The position numbers were made by a program, and so were the translations under genes. DNA of 5,852 nucleotides from JAQGMO01 sp050954505 (GTDB lineage: Bacteria > Pseudomonadota > Gammaproteobacteria > Burkholderiales > Burkholderiaceae_D). Positions 1-5,700 of the stretch are shown here, one piece after another (the stretch's first letter is position 1; every line of letters starts with the position of its first letter). The notes beneath the pieces are model-generated. The model saw only the letters and a program-made list of their open reading frames with translations, was not told where the DNA came from and ran no database searches. Location: the NCBI GenBank assembly GCA_050954505.1, contig JBPBPY010000197.1:1-5852 (forward strand), given 5' to 3'.

Positions 1-797
1 TTGGCGTCGGACATGCCTTTTTTCAGGATGCTCTGTTTGTAGACGACCTCCTTGAGGCTGCGCGAGGCTTCCTCCAGGGCGCGGTAGCTCAACGGCCCGG
101 CCAGCAACGCATTGGTGGCAGCCATCTGGCCTTGCATCCAGGAGTCGTCATCGAGCAGCTGGCTGACATTGTCTAGCAGCAAACGAAACAGGCGCAGCAG
201 CAATTCCTGCTGCTCGGCCATGTCGGTGCTGCGCATGCCGATCTTGAAGCACAGCTGGCGCAGTCGCGTGGCGGCATCGTCGAGCGCATCGTCGCCGCCA
301 TTCCTGACTTCCTGGCCCAGCGCTTCTGCCTGCGCCGCCAGTTCCGGGGAAGCGGCCAGCATGGGCGCCACCGCCAGGGTCAAGGTGCGCATGAGCAGGT
401 CGCGCAGCAGGGTGTTCTGACGCAGCAGCGCCGGCGCACTGCCGGACTCGGCGCCGTTTGCCGGCTGGATTGGCCTGGCATCGGCCGCGTCAGCCGGCGT
501 CTCGATCGGTGCCGGGGCCGGAACGGCTTCCGGCGCCAGCGCCAATGGCGCCACCGGTACCGCGCCCGGCGACCTGGCACGCCCCGCGCTTGCCTGGCCG
601 GCCGCTGCCGCAGCGACAGCGGCAACATGGGCTACGAACGAGACTTCCCCAACCTGCATGCGGCGCGCAATTTCTTCATATGCCAATTGATAAGCCTGGG
701 GTGTCGGTGCTTCACGCCGCTTGGCCAGCAGGCGCATGGCTTCCAGCGCGATCTCGGTCGGCCTTTCGGTCAGCATGGACTCGGTTTTCGTTGCCAT
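1..797 (-). CDS. Putative diguanylate cyclase (GGDEF-type), N-terminal part only, cut by the window edge
   Basis: The minus strand is open for 265 codons from ATG at 797 to the window edge with no stop, so the C-terminus is missing. Residues 13-47 (PTEIALEAMRLLAKRREAPT and following, ending PQAYQLAYEEIARR) resemble the N-terminus of Burkholderiales proteins that carry a GGDEF domain further on. Residues about 58-118 are an Ala/Pro-rich linker of low complexity. Residues about 122-265 look helical, rich in Leu and Gln, and end in KQSILKKGMSDA, a segment I associate with the lead-in to GGDEF domains. No signal peptide or membrane segment is visible, so the protein is probably cytoplasmic. If a GGDEF domain follows, it would make cyclic di-GMP from GTP. 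That domain is not in the window, so the function is inferred. An in-frame ATG at 833 would add 12 residues and has AAGATGG four bases upstream. I kept 797 because PTEIA is usually near the N-terminus in this family. Confidence 0.62.
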   Translation of the reverse strand, partial: MATKTESMLTERPTEIALEAMRLLAKRREAPTPQAYQLAYEEIARRMQVGEVSFVAHVAAVAAAAAGQASAGRARSPGAVPVAPLALAPEAVPAPAPIETPADAADARPIQPANGAESGSAPALLRQNTLLRDLLMRTLTLAVAPMLAASPELAAQAEALGQEVRNGGDDALDDAATRLRQLCFKIGMRSTDMAEQQELLLRLFRLLLDNVSQLLDDDSWMQGQMAATNALLAGPLSYRALEEASRSLKEVVYKQSILKKGMSDA

Positions 798-861
798 TAT
801 GGAATTACTTACCCTGGAGTTGGTTACCTTCATGAAACCATCTTAAGCGAAAACACAGCCT

Positions 862-867
862 ATTATA
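862..867 (-). promoter_or_regulatory. Candidate -10 element ahead of the diguanylate-cyclase-like gene
   Basis: A perfect TATAAT is read on the minus strand here, placing a start of transcription near 855, about 20-60 bases upstream of the two candidate start codons (833 and 797). There is no good -35 hexamer at 16-18 bases; the best is ACGTTT or CGTTTT around 885-891. The site would therefore be a weak or activator-dependent promoter. The surrounding ATTATAAT is nearly symmetric, so strand assignment rests on gene orientation. Confidence 0.35.
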
Positions 868-912
868 ATGCCGATAAGCAACATAAAACGTGTTCACTTC
901 AATTGTCGGTCA

Positions 913-947
913 GACAGCACTTGAGCGACCTTGCGTCGCCTGCCGTC
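913..947. repeat. Nested imperfect hairpin after the response regulator gene
   Basis: GACAGCA (913-919) can pair with TGCCGTC (941-947) with one G-U type mismatch. Inside it, GCGAC (925-929) pairs exactly with GTCGC (935-939) around a 5-base loop. The structure lies 22 bases past the stop codon of the response regulator on the minus strand. No T-run follows on either strand, so it is not a standard intrinsic terminator; it may be an mRNA end-stabilising or Rho-related structure, or chance. Confidence 0.3.
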
Positions 948-968
948 CCTTGCATGCACTGCGCCGCG

Positions 969-1619
969 CTATTCCTGAACCAGGTTGTTCTTGATCGCAT
1001 AATGGGTCAACTCGGCATTGTGGCGCAGCTTCATTTTTTCCAGCAGACGGGCCCGGTACATGCTGATGGTTTTCACCGACAATGCCAGTTCGGTGGCGAT
1101 GTCGGAGACGGTCTTGCCGGAAGCGATCATGGTCAGGGTCTGGTATTCGCGGTCGGACAGGGTTTCATGCAGGGCACTTTCATGGTCATCGCCAATCTGG
1201 TTGGCCAGTTCCTGTGCCAGCGCCGTACTGATGTACTTGCGCCCGGCGGCAACCTGGCGGATGGCATTGACCAGTTCCACCGGCGCACTCTGCTTGTTCA
1301 GATAGCCGGAAGCGCCTGCCTTCAGGGCGCGGATGGCATATTCGTCTTCGCGATGCATCGACAGCATCAGCACCGCCAGCTTGGGATACTCCTTCTTGAC
1401 CTGTTTGAGGACATCGATGCCGCTGCGGTCGGGCATGGAAATATCGAGGAGCAGCACATCGAGTTCATCGCAGCGGATCAGGCGTATTGCATCGACACCA
1501 CTGTCGGTATCAGCGCAGACCTTGATATCGGGCGTATCGGCCAGGATGTATTTCAGCCCTTCGCGAACGATGGCATGATCATCGGCAATCAGGACCCGAA
1601 TTTTTGCTTGAGTGGCCAT
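969..1619 (-). CDS. NarL/LuxR-family two-component response regulator (transcription factor)
   Basis: A 216-aa protein with the standard two-domain layout. The receiver domain spans residues about 7-122: acidic pair D13-D14, phospho-acceptor D59 in LLLDISMP, switch residue S87, aromatic Y106 and conserved K109. The LuxR-type helix-turn-helix spans about 150-212 (LSDREYQTLTMIASGKTVSD, then IATELALSVKTISMYRARLLEKM). Phosphorylation by a partner kinase would favour dimerisation and DNA binding. The start is fixed: an in-frame TGA lies two codons upstream of the ATG (1623-1625). No clear Shine-Dalgarno is seen. The histidine kinase lies upstream on the same strand and is of the type that pairs with NarL regulators, so it is the likely partner despite the 405-bp gap. 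The closest named relatives would be GacA/UvrY/NarL-like proteins, but I cannot assign a specific name. Confidence 0.93.
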   Translation of the reverse strand: MATQAKIRVLIADDHAIVREGLKYILADTPDIKVCADTDSGVDAIRLIRCDELDVLLLDISMPDRSGIDVLKQVKKEYPKLAVLMLSMHREDEYAIRALKAGASGYLNKQSAPVELVNAIRQVAAGRKYISTALAQELANQIGDDHESALHETLSDREYQTLTMIASGKTVSDIATELALSVKTISMYRARLLEKMKLRHNAELTHYAIKNNLVQE

Positions 1620-1803
1620 GGTTCAGCGATTTCGGCGTTGGCAGGGCAGATTCACTGTCCCACGCCCGGTAGGGTTCTGGTCGACACGGATCGGATCATG
1701 GACTTGGCTCAATGTTCAAGGGGCACAGTGGTCGGTGCATGGTCATTGCGGTTGAAAATTGCTTGATCCCGCTCTGGTTTCGCATCGGGATGACGCCTGC
1801 ATT

Positions 1804-1827
1804 GCAATCGCGCAACTGGCGCGTTGC
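1804..1827. repeat. Imperfect inverted repeat at the predicted transcription start
   Basis: GCAA-T-CGCGC (1804-1813) pairs with GCGCGTTGC (1819-1827) as a 9-bp stem with one bulged base and a short loop. It covers the predicted +1 of the promoter at 1831-1860, where it could act as an operator or as a hairpin at the 5' end of the mRNA. Weak evidence. Confidence 0.3.
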
Positions 1828-1830
1828 CGG

Positions 1831-1860
1831 ATCATACCAGCCTTGGCGCCATCACGACAA
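1831..1860 (-). promoter_or_regulatory. Candidate sigma-70 promoter for the response regulator
   Basis: On the minus strand TTGTCG (1855-1860) is followed after 18 bases by TATGAT (1831-1836), with a TGG immediately before it, giving an extended -10 (TGGTATGAT). Predicted transcription start is near 1824. It points toward the response regulator about 200 bases downstream, which would let the regulator be expressed separately from the kinase. Pattern match only. Confidence 0.4.
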
Positions 1861-2024
1861 AGGCCATCGGACTGCGCAACGAAAACACCGCTACTGCACC
1901 GTACATCGGGTAAAGGAACGCCTACTCCCAATCGGCTGGCACAATGTAGCATGCCGAAACCGGCAGATTATGTCGGGTATGTATGCATCCAGGAAATAGC
2001 AAGGCGATCGTCCACCTGGTTCGA

Positions 2025-3158
2025 TCACGAGCGGCGCCGGTCCATGGTCAGCGGCACCATGATCGAAACCAGGGTGCCACCGAGCGGAATCGCTTCGACA
2101 TCGAGTTTGCCGCCGATGGCGAGCGACCTTTCCATCATGCCGCGTATGCCGTATGACTGCGGCTTGCCGCGGTCGCGCATGGCAATGCCCTGGCCGTTGT
2201 CGGCAATTTCCAGCTCGACCGATTGATCGGTGACCGACAGGCGCACCTCGACACGTGTGGCCTGCGCATGCTTGCTGATGTTCGTTAGTGCTTCCTGGGC
2301 AATGCGAAACAGCGCAATGGCCCGGTTGGGTTCCAGATCGAGTTCACTGGTACTGCTGACGAATTCACATGGCACGCCGGACAATTTTTCATATTCCGCC
2401 GCCTGCCATTCGAGCGCTGCCACCAGGCCGAAGTCAAGCACGCCGGGGCGCAGGTCGCCGGCAATGCGGTGCACAGTTTCAATGGTACGGTCGACCAGCG
2501 AGTCGACATAGGCGGCCCGTTCGCCCAGTGCCGGGGCGTCGGGCGGCAAATGGCGTGTCAGGATGGCCAGGGCCATCTTGATGGCGGTCAGGTTGCCGCC
2601 CAGGTCGTCATGGATTTCGCGCGAGATATGGGCGCGTTCGTTTTCCTTGACGGTTTCGATATGGGCCGAGAGCTCGGCAAGCTGGGCGCGTGAATGTTTG
2701 AGTTCCGCCTCGGCCAGCTTGCTTTGGGTGATATTGGTCATGATGCCAACCCATTGCACGCTGCCGCCGGAGGCACTTTGCGGCGTGGCCCGTAAATTGA
2801 TCCATTTGATATCGTTCCAGGCATCAATGAAAATGCGGCCTTCCCAATTCCAGGTGGTCATGCCGGCCATCGACTCGGCCATGGTGGCAATATAGGTTTC
2901 CTGGTCGTCGGGAACAATCAGCTCCAGCAGCAGCGCCGGTTCTGCACGCAGGCTCTCCAGGCTGATGCCCAGCAGCGTGCTGCACCCCTGGCTGAGGTAG
3001 GGAAATGACAAGCGGCCATCGCGGTGCCGCACCAGCTGGTACACCATCCCGGGCATGTTGGCTGCAATCGTATGGAACAGCGAAGGGCCGAGTTGCGGCC
3101 TGGTGTTTGGAAAGGTCATGCTCAAGCGAATGGTCTCCTGGAGAGAGGCGGGTGCCAT
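2025..3158 (-). CDS. Soluble PAS-domain histidine kinase, HisKA_3 (NarL-partner) type
   Basis: Residue numbers count from an in-frame TTG at 3170 (381 aa); the ATG used here (3158) is residue 5. Residues about 30-150 form a PAS/PAC sensor (SLFHTIAANMPGMVYQL ... VQWVGIMTNITQ). A helix at 150-180 leads to the dimerisation and phospho-acceptor box REIHDDLGGNLTAIK, with H187. The ATPase domain follows: N box AQEALTNISKHA (N297), G1 box DNGQG (324-328), G2 box GIRGMMER (341-348), and GGTL (364-367). No membrane segment or signal peptide is visible, so it senses a cytoplasmic cue; the ligand cannot be told from sequence. It should autophosphorylate and pass phosphate to a NarL-type regulator, most likely the one encoded downstream. 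The Gln usually five residues after the His (HDxxxQ), needed for phosphatase activity in NarX, is Gly192. The start is uncertain: 3170 (TTG), 3158 (ATG) or 3119 (ATG, with AGGAG about 15 bases upstream); none has an ideal ribosome site. Confidence 0.9.
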   Translation of the reverse strand: MAPASLQETIRLSMTFPNTRPQLGPSLFHTIAANMPGMVYQLVRHRDGRLSFPYLSQGCSTLLGISLESLRAEPALLLELIVPDDQETYIATMAESMAGMTTWNWEGRIFIDAWNDIKWINLRATPQSASGGSVQWVGIMTNITQSKLAEAELKHSRAQLAELSAHIETVKENERAHISREIHDDLGGNLTAIKMALAILTRHLPPDAPALGERAAYVDSLVDRTIETVHRIAGDLRPGVLDFGLVAALEWQAAEYEKLSGVPCEFVSSTSELDLEPNRAIALFRIAQEALTNISKHAQATRVEVRLSVTDQSVELEIADNGQGIAMRDRGKPQSYGIRGMMERSLAIGGKLDVEAIPLGGTLVSIMVPLTMDRRRS

Positions 3159-3219
3159 GATGCGTATCAAGCAGTCATTGTGTCAGTTGTTGGCGTTGCA
3201 GCATATAATGCATGAATGG

Positions 3220-3235
3220 CAATGAAAGATCATTG
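3220..3235. promoter_or_regulatory. Candidate operator: CAATGA-AAGA-TCATTG
   Basis: A perfect 6-bp inverted repeat with a 4-base spacer lies about 60 bases upstream of the kinase start codon, and a third CAATGA copy occurs at 3259-3264. The size and position fit a dimeric regulator site at the kinase promoter, but no known regulator is recognised. Confidence 0.25.
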
Positions 3236-3295
3236 AAACAGTATTCGGCACAATTGGACAATGATTCTGCCAACGTTCAAACATTGCATTGGTGG

Positions 3296-3316
3296 AAAAG
3301 CCCGGCAATCGCCGGG
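3296..3316 (-). terminator. Terminator-like GC hairpin reading on the minus strand
   Basis: On the minus strand CCCGGC-GATT-GCCGGG is followed by CTTTT (3296-3300), the form of a short intrinsic terminator. No minus-strand gene ends here; it sits upstream of the kinase. It could end an antisense or small RNA started further right, or act as an attenuator if the kinase mRNA begins beyond 3330. The stem is only 6 bp and the T-run only 4, so it may be weak. Confidence 0.35.
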
Positions 3317-3470
3317 GAAAGACTCTTTCGCACCAAATTCATGCATCGCTGCACGCAGCGCGATCGCCGAGGGAAAAATTTGTGCTAAAACAAGGCAAAA
3401 TATCCCTTGAAAAGAAATTGGTGCGGCGCCATGTAGACAACTCTCAGGTCTCTTACAGTCAGGATCGAAA

Positions 3471-3887
3471 GTGCAATCTGAAACGCTAGAAAAAACAGCA
3501 GAAAAAGTGGATATCTCGCGCATCATGATCGAACGCGTCGATGGCGTCTCGGCAAAAGCGCGCGTATCCTCAATCGATGCCGCCAACCGCGTGCTCGACA
3601 ACTGGGCCGACCGGGTACCGGCCTCGGGTGCCAGTGTATGCGATTTTGAAATCCTGTTCGAGGACGGTTTCCGCTATCAAGGTCACTATCGTTTGAACAA
3701 GACGCAAAAGCGCGTGTCGCTGGCCCGCTATGTGCGCAAGCAACTGGCGGCTCTTGCTGCAGGCAAGGTGGCGGCTGGTAAAGAGTTTTCGTCATTGGTC
3801 AAGGCATTTGGCGGCATCGCGTTTCGCCTGCCGGGCGCCGATCCTGCCGAGTCGGCCAGGCTTGCACTGGAACATTACAATATTTGA
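3471..3887 (+). CDS. Conserved-looking hypothetical protein, 138 aa, function unknown
   Basis: I do not recognise this family. The start is GTG with AGGA (3461-3464) six bases upstream, a good ribosome site. It is the only plus-strand gene in the window. The protein shows no signal peptide, membrane segment or cysteine cluster, so it is probably cytoplasmic. A mixed N-terminal region (1-50) precedes a beta-rich core, FEILFEDGFRYQGHYRL (59-75), then a basic helix (KRVSLARYVRKQLAALAAGK, 80-99) and a C-terminal part ending in LEHYNI. The 'F.I.FEDG..Y.G.Y.L' pattern vaguely recalls small 'ADG..Y.GR.DL' domains of the large polyvalent protein-associated type, but the likeness is too weak for an assignment. 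Its codon use and composition match its neighbours, and a strong terminator lies about 210 bases downstream. That it is a real gene is well supported; its role is not. Confidence 0.8.
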   Translation: MQSETLEKTAEKVDISRIMIERVDGVSAKARVSSIDAANRVLDNWADRVPASGASVCDFEILFEDGFRYQGHYRLNKTQKRVSLARYVRKQLAALAAGKVAAGKEFSSLVKAFGGIAFRLPGADPAESARLALEHYNI

Positions 3888-3922
3888 TTGGTTCTAGGCA
3901 GGGTGGACTGGACGCTTCAAGG

Positions 3923-3970
3923 ACATGGCCGCATTGCCATGTGGCGTCGTGCTCTACATGGCGGCCATGT
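3923..3970. repeat. Four alternating copies of ACATGGC/GCCATGT
   Basis: ACATGGC (3923-3929), GCCATGT (3936-3942), ACATGGC (3956-3962) and GCCATGT (3964-3970) form two exact inverted repeats, with spacers of 6 and 1 bases. The outer arms extend to an exact 10-bp pair, ACATGGCCGC (3923-3932) with GCGGCCATGT (3961-3970). As RNA, the stretch can fold either as a short hairpin (3923-3942) or as one long nested stem, and these are mutually exclusive. No T-run follows. It lies 36 bases past the stop of the 138-aa gene. Confidence 0.75.
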
Positions 3971-4043
3971 ATTGCATAATGGCAAGTCAGTGTCGAGAAC
4001 CTTTTGACTTTGGAATGCGGTTGCCCTGGTGGTTTTGCTGACC

Positions 4044-4075
4044 AGCGCGGTCCGTTGATTGGCAAGCGCGGTCCG
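4044..4075. repeat. Direct repeat AGCGCGGTCCG, two copies 21 bp apart
   Basis: Exact 11-bp copies lie at 4044-4054 and 4065-4075. The 21-bp period is two helical turns, which would put both on the same face of the DNA. They lie in non-coding DNA between the 138-aa gene and the terminator, with no obvious promoter to control. Confidence 0.6.
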
Positions 4076-4095
4076 CACATTCAGGCGTGACATTC

Positions 4096-4145
4096 AAAAC
4101 GACAAGCCGGCCTTCCCCTTCATGGAATCGCCGGCTTGTCGTTTT
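4096..4145. terminator. Bidirectional intrinsic terminator between the 138-aa gene and metQ
   Basis: An exact 16-bp inverted repeat, AAAACGACAAGCCGGC (4096-4111) and its complement (4130-4145), encloses an 18-base loop. The GC-rich core (GACAAGCCGGC) is flanked by A and T runs, so either strand yields a hairpin followed by TTTT. On the minus strand it begins 20 bases after the metQ stop, and on the plus strand it would stop transcription from the 138-aa gene. Placement between convergent genes fits this role. Confidence 0.88.
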
Positions 4146-4165
4146 TCTACGTTCAGCCCCCGAAA

Positions 4166-5002
4166 TTATTTCTTCGCTTCCATGGCCAGCTGGTAATCGG
4201 TCTTGGAAAAACCGGCAAAGTGTTTATTCGTCACATCCAGGAATTCCCGCGAGTGAAACGCCGCATCCAGATCCTTGACGAAGGCGGTGTCCTTGTCGGC
4301 GCTGCGAATTGCCACCACGTTCTGGTAATTCGGCGTCAGTTTTTCCACTGCCAGTGCCTGCGTGATCTTCATTCCTGAAGCCAGGGCAAAATTCCCGGTC
4401 ACCAGCGAATAATCGGTATCGCCCAGCGAACGTGGCAATTGTGCTGCTTCAAGCATGATCAGCTTGATCTTCCTGGTGTTTTCGACAATATCCTTTTCCG
4501 AGGCCCGGATCGGGTCCCAGTCAGCGCGCATCTTGATCCATCCCAAGTTGCTCAGGATGACCAGACCGCGCGCCGTATTGGTCGGGTCGTTGGGCAGCGC
4601 GACGGTGGCGCCTTCCTTCACATCGGCCAGACTCTTGTGCTTGGTGCTGTAGAGCCCCATCGGCGCGGTCGGTACCTTGACCAGGTCGACCAGCGGCAGC
4701 TTGTTATCGGCGGCAAACTTGTTGAGGTAGATGACATGCTGGAACAGGTTGGCGTCGAGCGAACCTTCAGCCAGCGCGCGGTTGGGCTGCACATAGTCAT
4801 TGAACTCGACAATCTTGACCTTGTAACCCTGTTTTTCCAGGATTGGCTTGATGCCCAGTTTGATCTGGTCGGCATACGGTCCGGACGAGGCGCCAATGAC
4901 CACGTCCTTCGGGTCCTTCGCGCTGGCCAGTGTCGAGGCGAGAGCCAGGCTCAAGGCGCCGAGCAGCACTGTGCGGCGTGGAAGCTTGCTGAAAAAAGTC
5001 AT
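4166..5002 (-). CDS. metQ: Methionine ABC transporter periplasmic binding protein (MetQ/NlpA family)
   Basis: A 278-aa NlpA-family protein that captures methionine outside the inner membrane and hands it to MetI. Family blocks are clear: VEFNDYVQPNRAL (65-77), LDANLFQH (82-89, holding the aromatic and His residues that line the ligand pocket in E. coli MetQ), VALPNDPTN (134-142), LEAAQLPRSL (184-193), and N204 in VTGNFALASG. Residues 1-28 are a signal peptide with a likely signal peptidase I site after ASA28. There is no lipobox Cys, unlike the E. coli lipoprotein, so the mature protein is probably free in the periplasm. An Arg pair (PRRTVLLG) makes Tat export conceivable. AGGA lies just upstream of the ATG. 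It follows metI by 35 bp and ends at the terminator at 4096-4145. Substrate is inferred from family and operon; relatives bind other amino acids or dipeptides. Confidence 0.93.
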   Translation of the reverse strand: MTFFSKLPRRTVLLGALSLALASTLASAKDPKDVVIGASSGPYADQIKLGIKPILEKQGYKVKIVEFNDYVQPNRALAEGSLDANLFQHVIYLNKFAADNKLPLVDLVKVPTAPMGLYSTKHKSLADVKEGATVALPNDPTNTARGLVILSNLGWIKMRADWDPIRASEKDIVENTRKIKLIMLEAAQLPRSLGDTDYSLVTGNFALASGMKITQALAVEKLTPNYQNVVAIRSADKDTAFVKDLDAAFHSREFLDVTNKHFAGFSKTDYQLAMEAKK

Positions 5003-5037
5003 GATGTCCTGAAGATGAAGTGGTGAATGAAAATGGT

Positions 5038-5700
5038 TTAGCGTTTGTCGAGCCGCCTGGCGACATGGGTGCCGGCATACTGGATCAACTGTACCAGGGC
5101 AATCAGGATGGCGACAGTCACCACCATGATGTCGGTCTGGAAGCGATAGTAGCCATAGCGGATGGCCAGGTCACCGATGCCGCCGCCGCCGACCACGCCG
5201 GCAACGGCCGAATAGGACAGGAAGCTGATCGACAGCACCGTCAAGGCCAGCACCAGGCCGGAGCGCGCTTCGACCAGCAGCACACGCAAGACGATCTGCA
5301 ATTCGGAAGCGCCCATCGCGTGGGCTGCTTCGATCACGCCGCGCGGTACTTCGCGCAGGTTCTGTTCGACCAGGCGGGCAAAATAGGGGATGGCGGCAAA
5401 CGACAAGGGGACTGCCGCGGCCAGCGGGCCGATGGAGGTGCCGGCAACGATGCGGGTGAAGGGCACCAGTGCGACCAGCAGGATAATGAACGGAAACGAG
5501 CGCACCGTATTGACCAGCCAGCCCAACACCAGTGCCAGCGGGCGATTCTGCAAGGACTGGCCGTCGGCAATCAGGAACAGCAGGATGCCGAGCGGGCCGC
5601 CGACCACGACAGCAGCACACAAGCCGATTGCCAGCATCAGCATGGTCTGGCCGAGCGCTACCCACAGCTCGGGCAGCAGGGTGACGATATTCTCAAACAT
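5038..5700 (-). CDS. metI: Methionine ABC transporter permease MetI
   Basis: A 220-aa integral membrane permease, close to the usual length of about 217. The frame stays open upstream to 5805, but ATG 5700 is preferred: it gives MFENIVTLLPELWVALGQTM, a typical MetI start, and has GGGGAG six bases upstream. Around five hydrophobic spans are visible, for example AVVVGGPLGILLFLIA near the N-terminus and ALTVLSISFLSYSAVAGVVG later. The cytoplasmic EAA loop that docks to the ATPase is EAAHAMGASELQ (from residue 124). The conserved VGGGGIGDLAIRYGYYRFQ block follows in the C-terminal third. Two MetI with two MetN would form the inner-membrane channel that accepts methionine from MetQ. The start overlaps the metN stop by 8 bp, which suggests translational coupling. 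Confidence 0.96.
   Translation of the reverse strand: MFENIVTLLPELWVALGQTMLMLAIGLCAAVVVGGPLGILLFLIADGQSLQNRPLALVLGWLVNTVRSFPFIILLVALVPFTRIVAGTSIGPLAAAVPLSFAAIPYFARLVEQNLREVPRGVIEAAHAMGASELQIVLRVLLVEARSGLVLALTVLSISFLSYSAVAGVVGGGGIGDLAIRYGYYRFQTDIMVVTVAILIALVQLIQYAGTHVARRLDKR

Larger units (their letters stand above)
1620..2024. other. 405-bp gap between kinase and response regulator; leader region
   Basis: No convincing gene is visible. Short open frames here (for example 1743-1952 minus) have odd composition and no ribosome site. The stretch holds a candidate promoter on the minus strand at 1831-1860 and an imperfect inverted repeat at 1804-1827. If that promoter is used, the response regulator mRNA would have an untranslated leader of about 200 bases, whose role is unknown. 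I see no intrinsic terminator after the kinase stop, so read-through from the kinase gene also remains possible. Confidence 0.5.
3171..3470. other. Divergent intergenic region, rich in inverted repeats
   Basis: This stretch separates the minus-strand kinase from the plus-strand 138-aa gene and should hold both promoters. No gene is supported. A plus-strand TATAAT (3204-3209) has no proper -35 partner. The stretch contains the inverted repeats CAATGA-AAGA-TCATTG (3220-3235), CCCGGC-AATC-GCCGGG (3301-3316), GAAAG-ACT-CTTTC (3317-3329) and CGCTGC-AC-GCAGCG (3347-3360). A possible -35 TTGAAA near 3408 upstream of the 138-aa gene lacks a good -10. The region could carry operators, a structured leader or a small minus-strand RNA. 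Confidence 0.5.

Noticed and set aside
870..877. GCCGATAA, identical to a flagellar sigma-28 -10 box, on the plus strand
   Set aside because: No TAAA-type -35 element lies at the right distance, and transcription would run antisense into the response regulator. Likely chance.
627..1766. Long plus-strand open frame of 379 codons
   Set aside because: It runs antisense to the response regulator and to the start of the cyclase-like gene, both of which have clear family motifs. The translated product has no recognisable domain; it is a shadow frame.
1743..1952. 69-codon minus-strand open frame in the kinase-regulator gap
   Set aside because: No ribosome site, atypical composition (Cys, Arg, Ser rich), and it spans the candidate promoter.
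3204..3209. Plus-strand TATAAT as promoter of the 138-aa gene
   Set aside because: No -35 hexamer at 16-18 bp (the 17-bp position reads TGTCAG), and it is 260 bases from the gene. Kept only as a note in the intergenic description.
3289..3489. 66-codon plus-strand open frame ahead of the 138-aa gene
   Set aside because: It covers the inverted-repeat region, has no ribosome site, has an uninformative product, and overlaps the better-supported GTG-start gene.
3799..4080. 93-codon minus-strand open frame across the repeat region
   Set aside because: It overlaps the end of the 138-aa gene antisense, crosses both repeat structures, and its product has no domain-like pattern.
4439..5026. Plus-strand open frame of 195 codons
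   Set aside because: It is the antisense shadow of metQ, whose family blocks are unmistakable on the minus strand.
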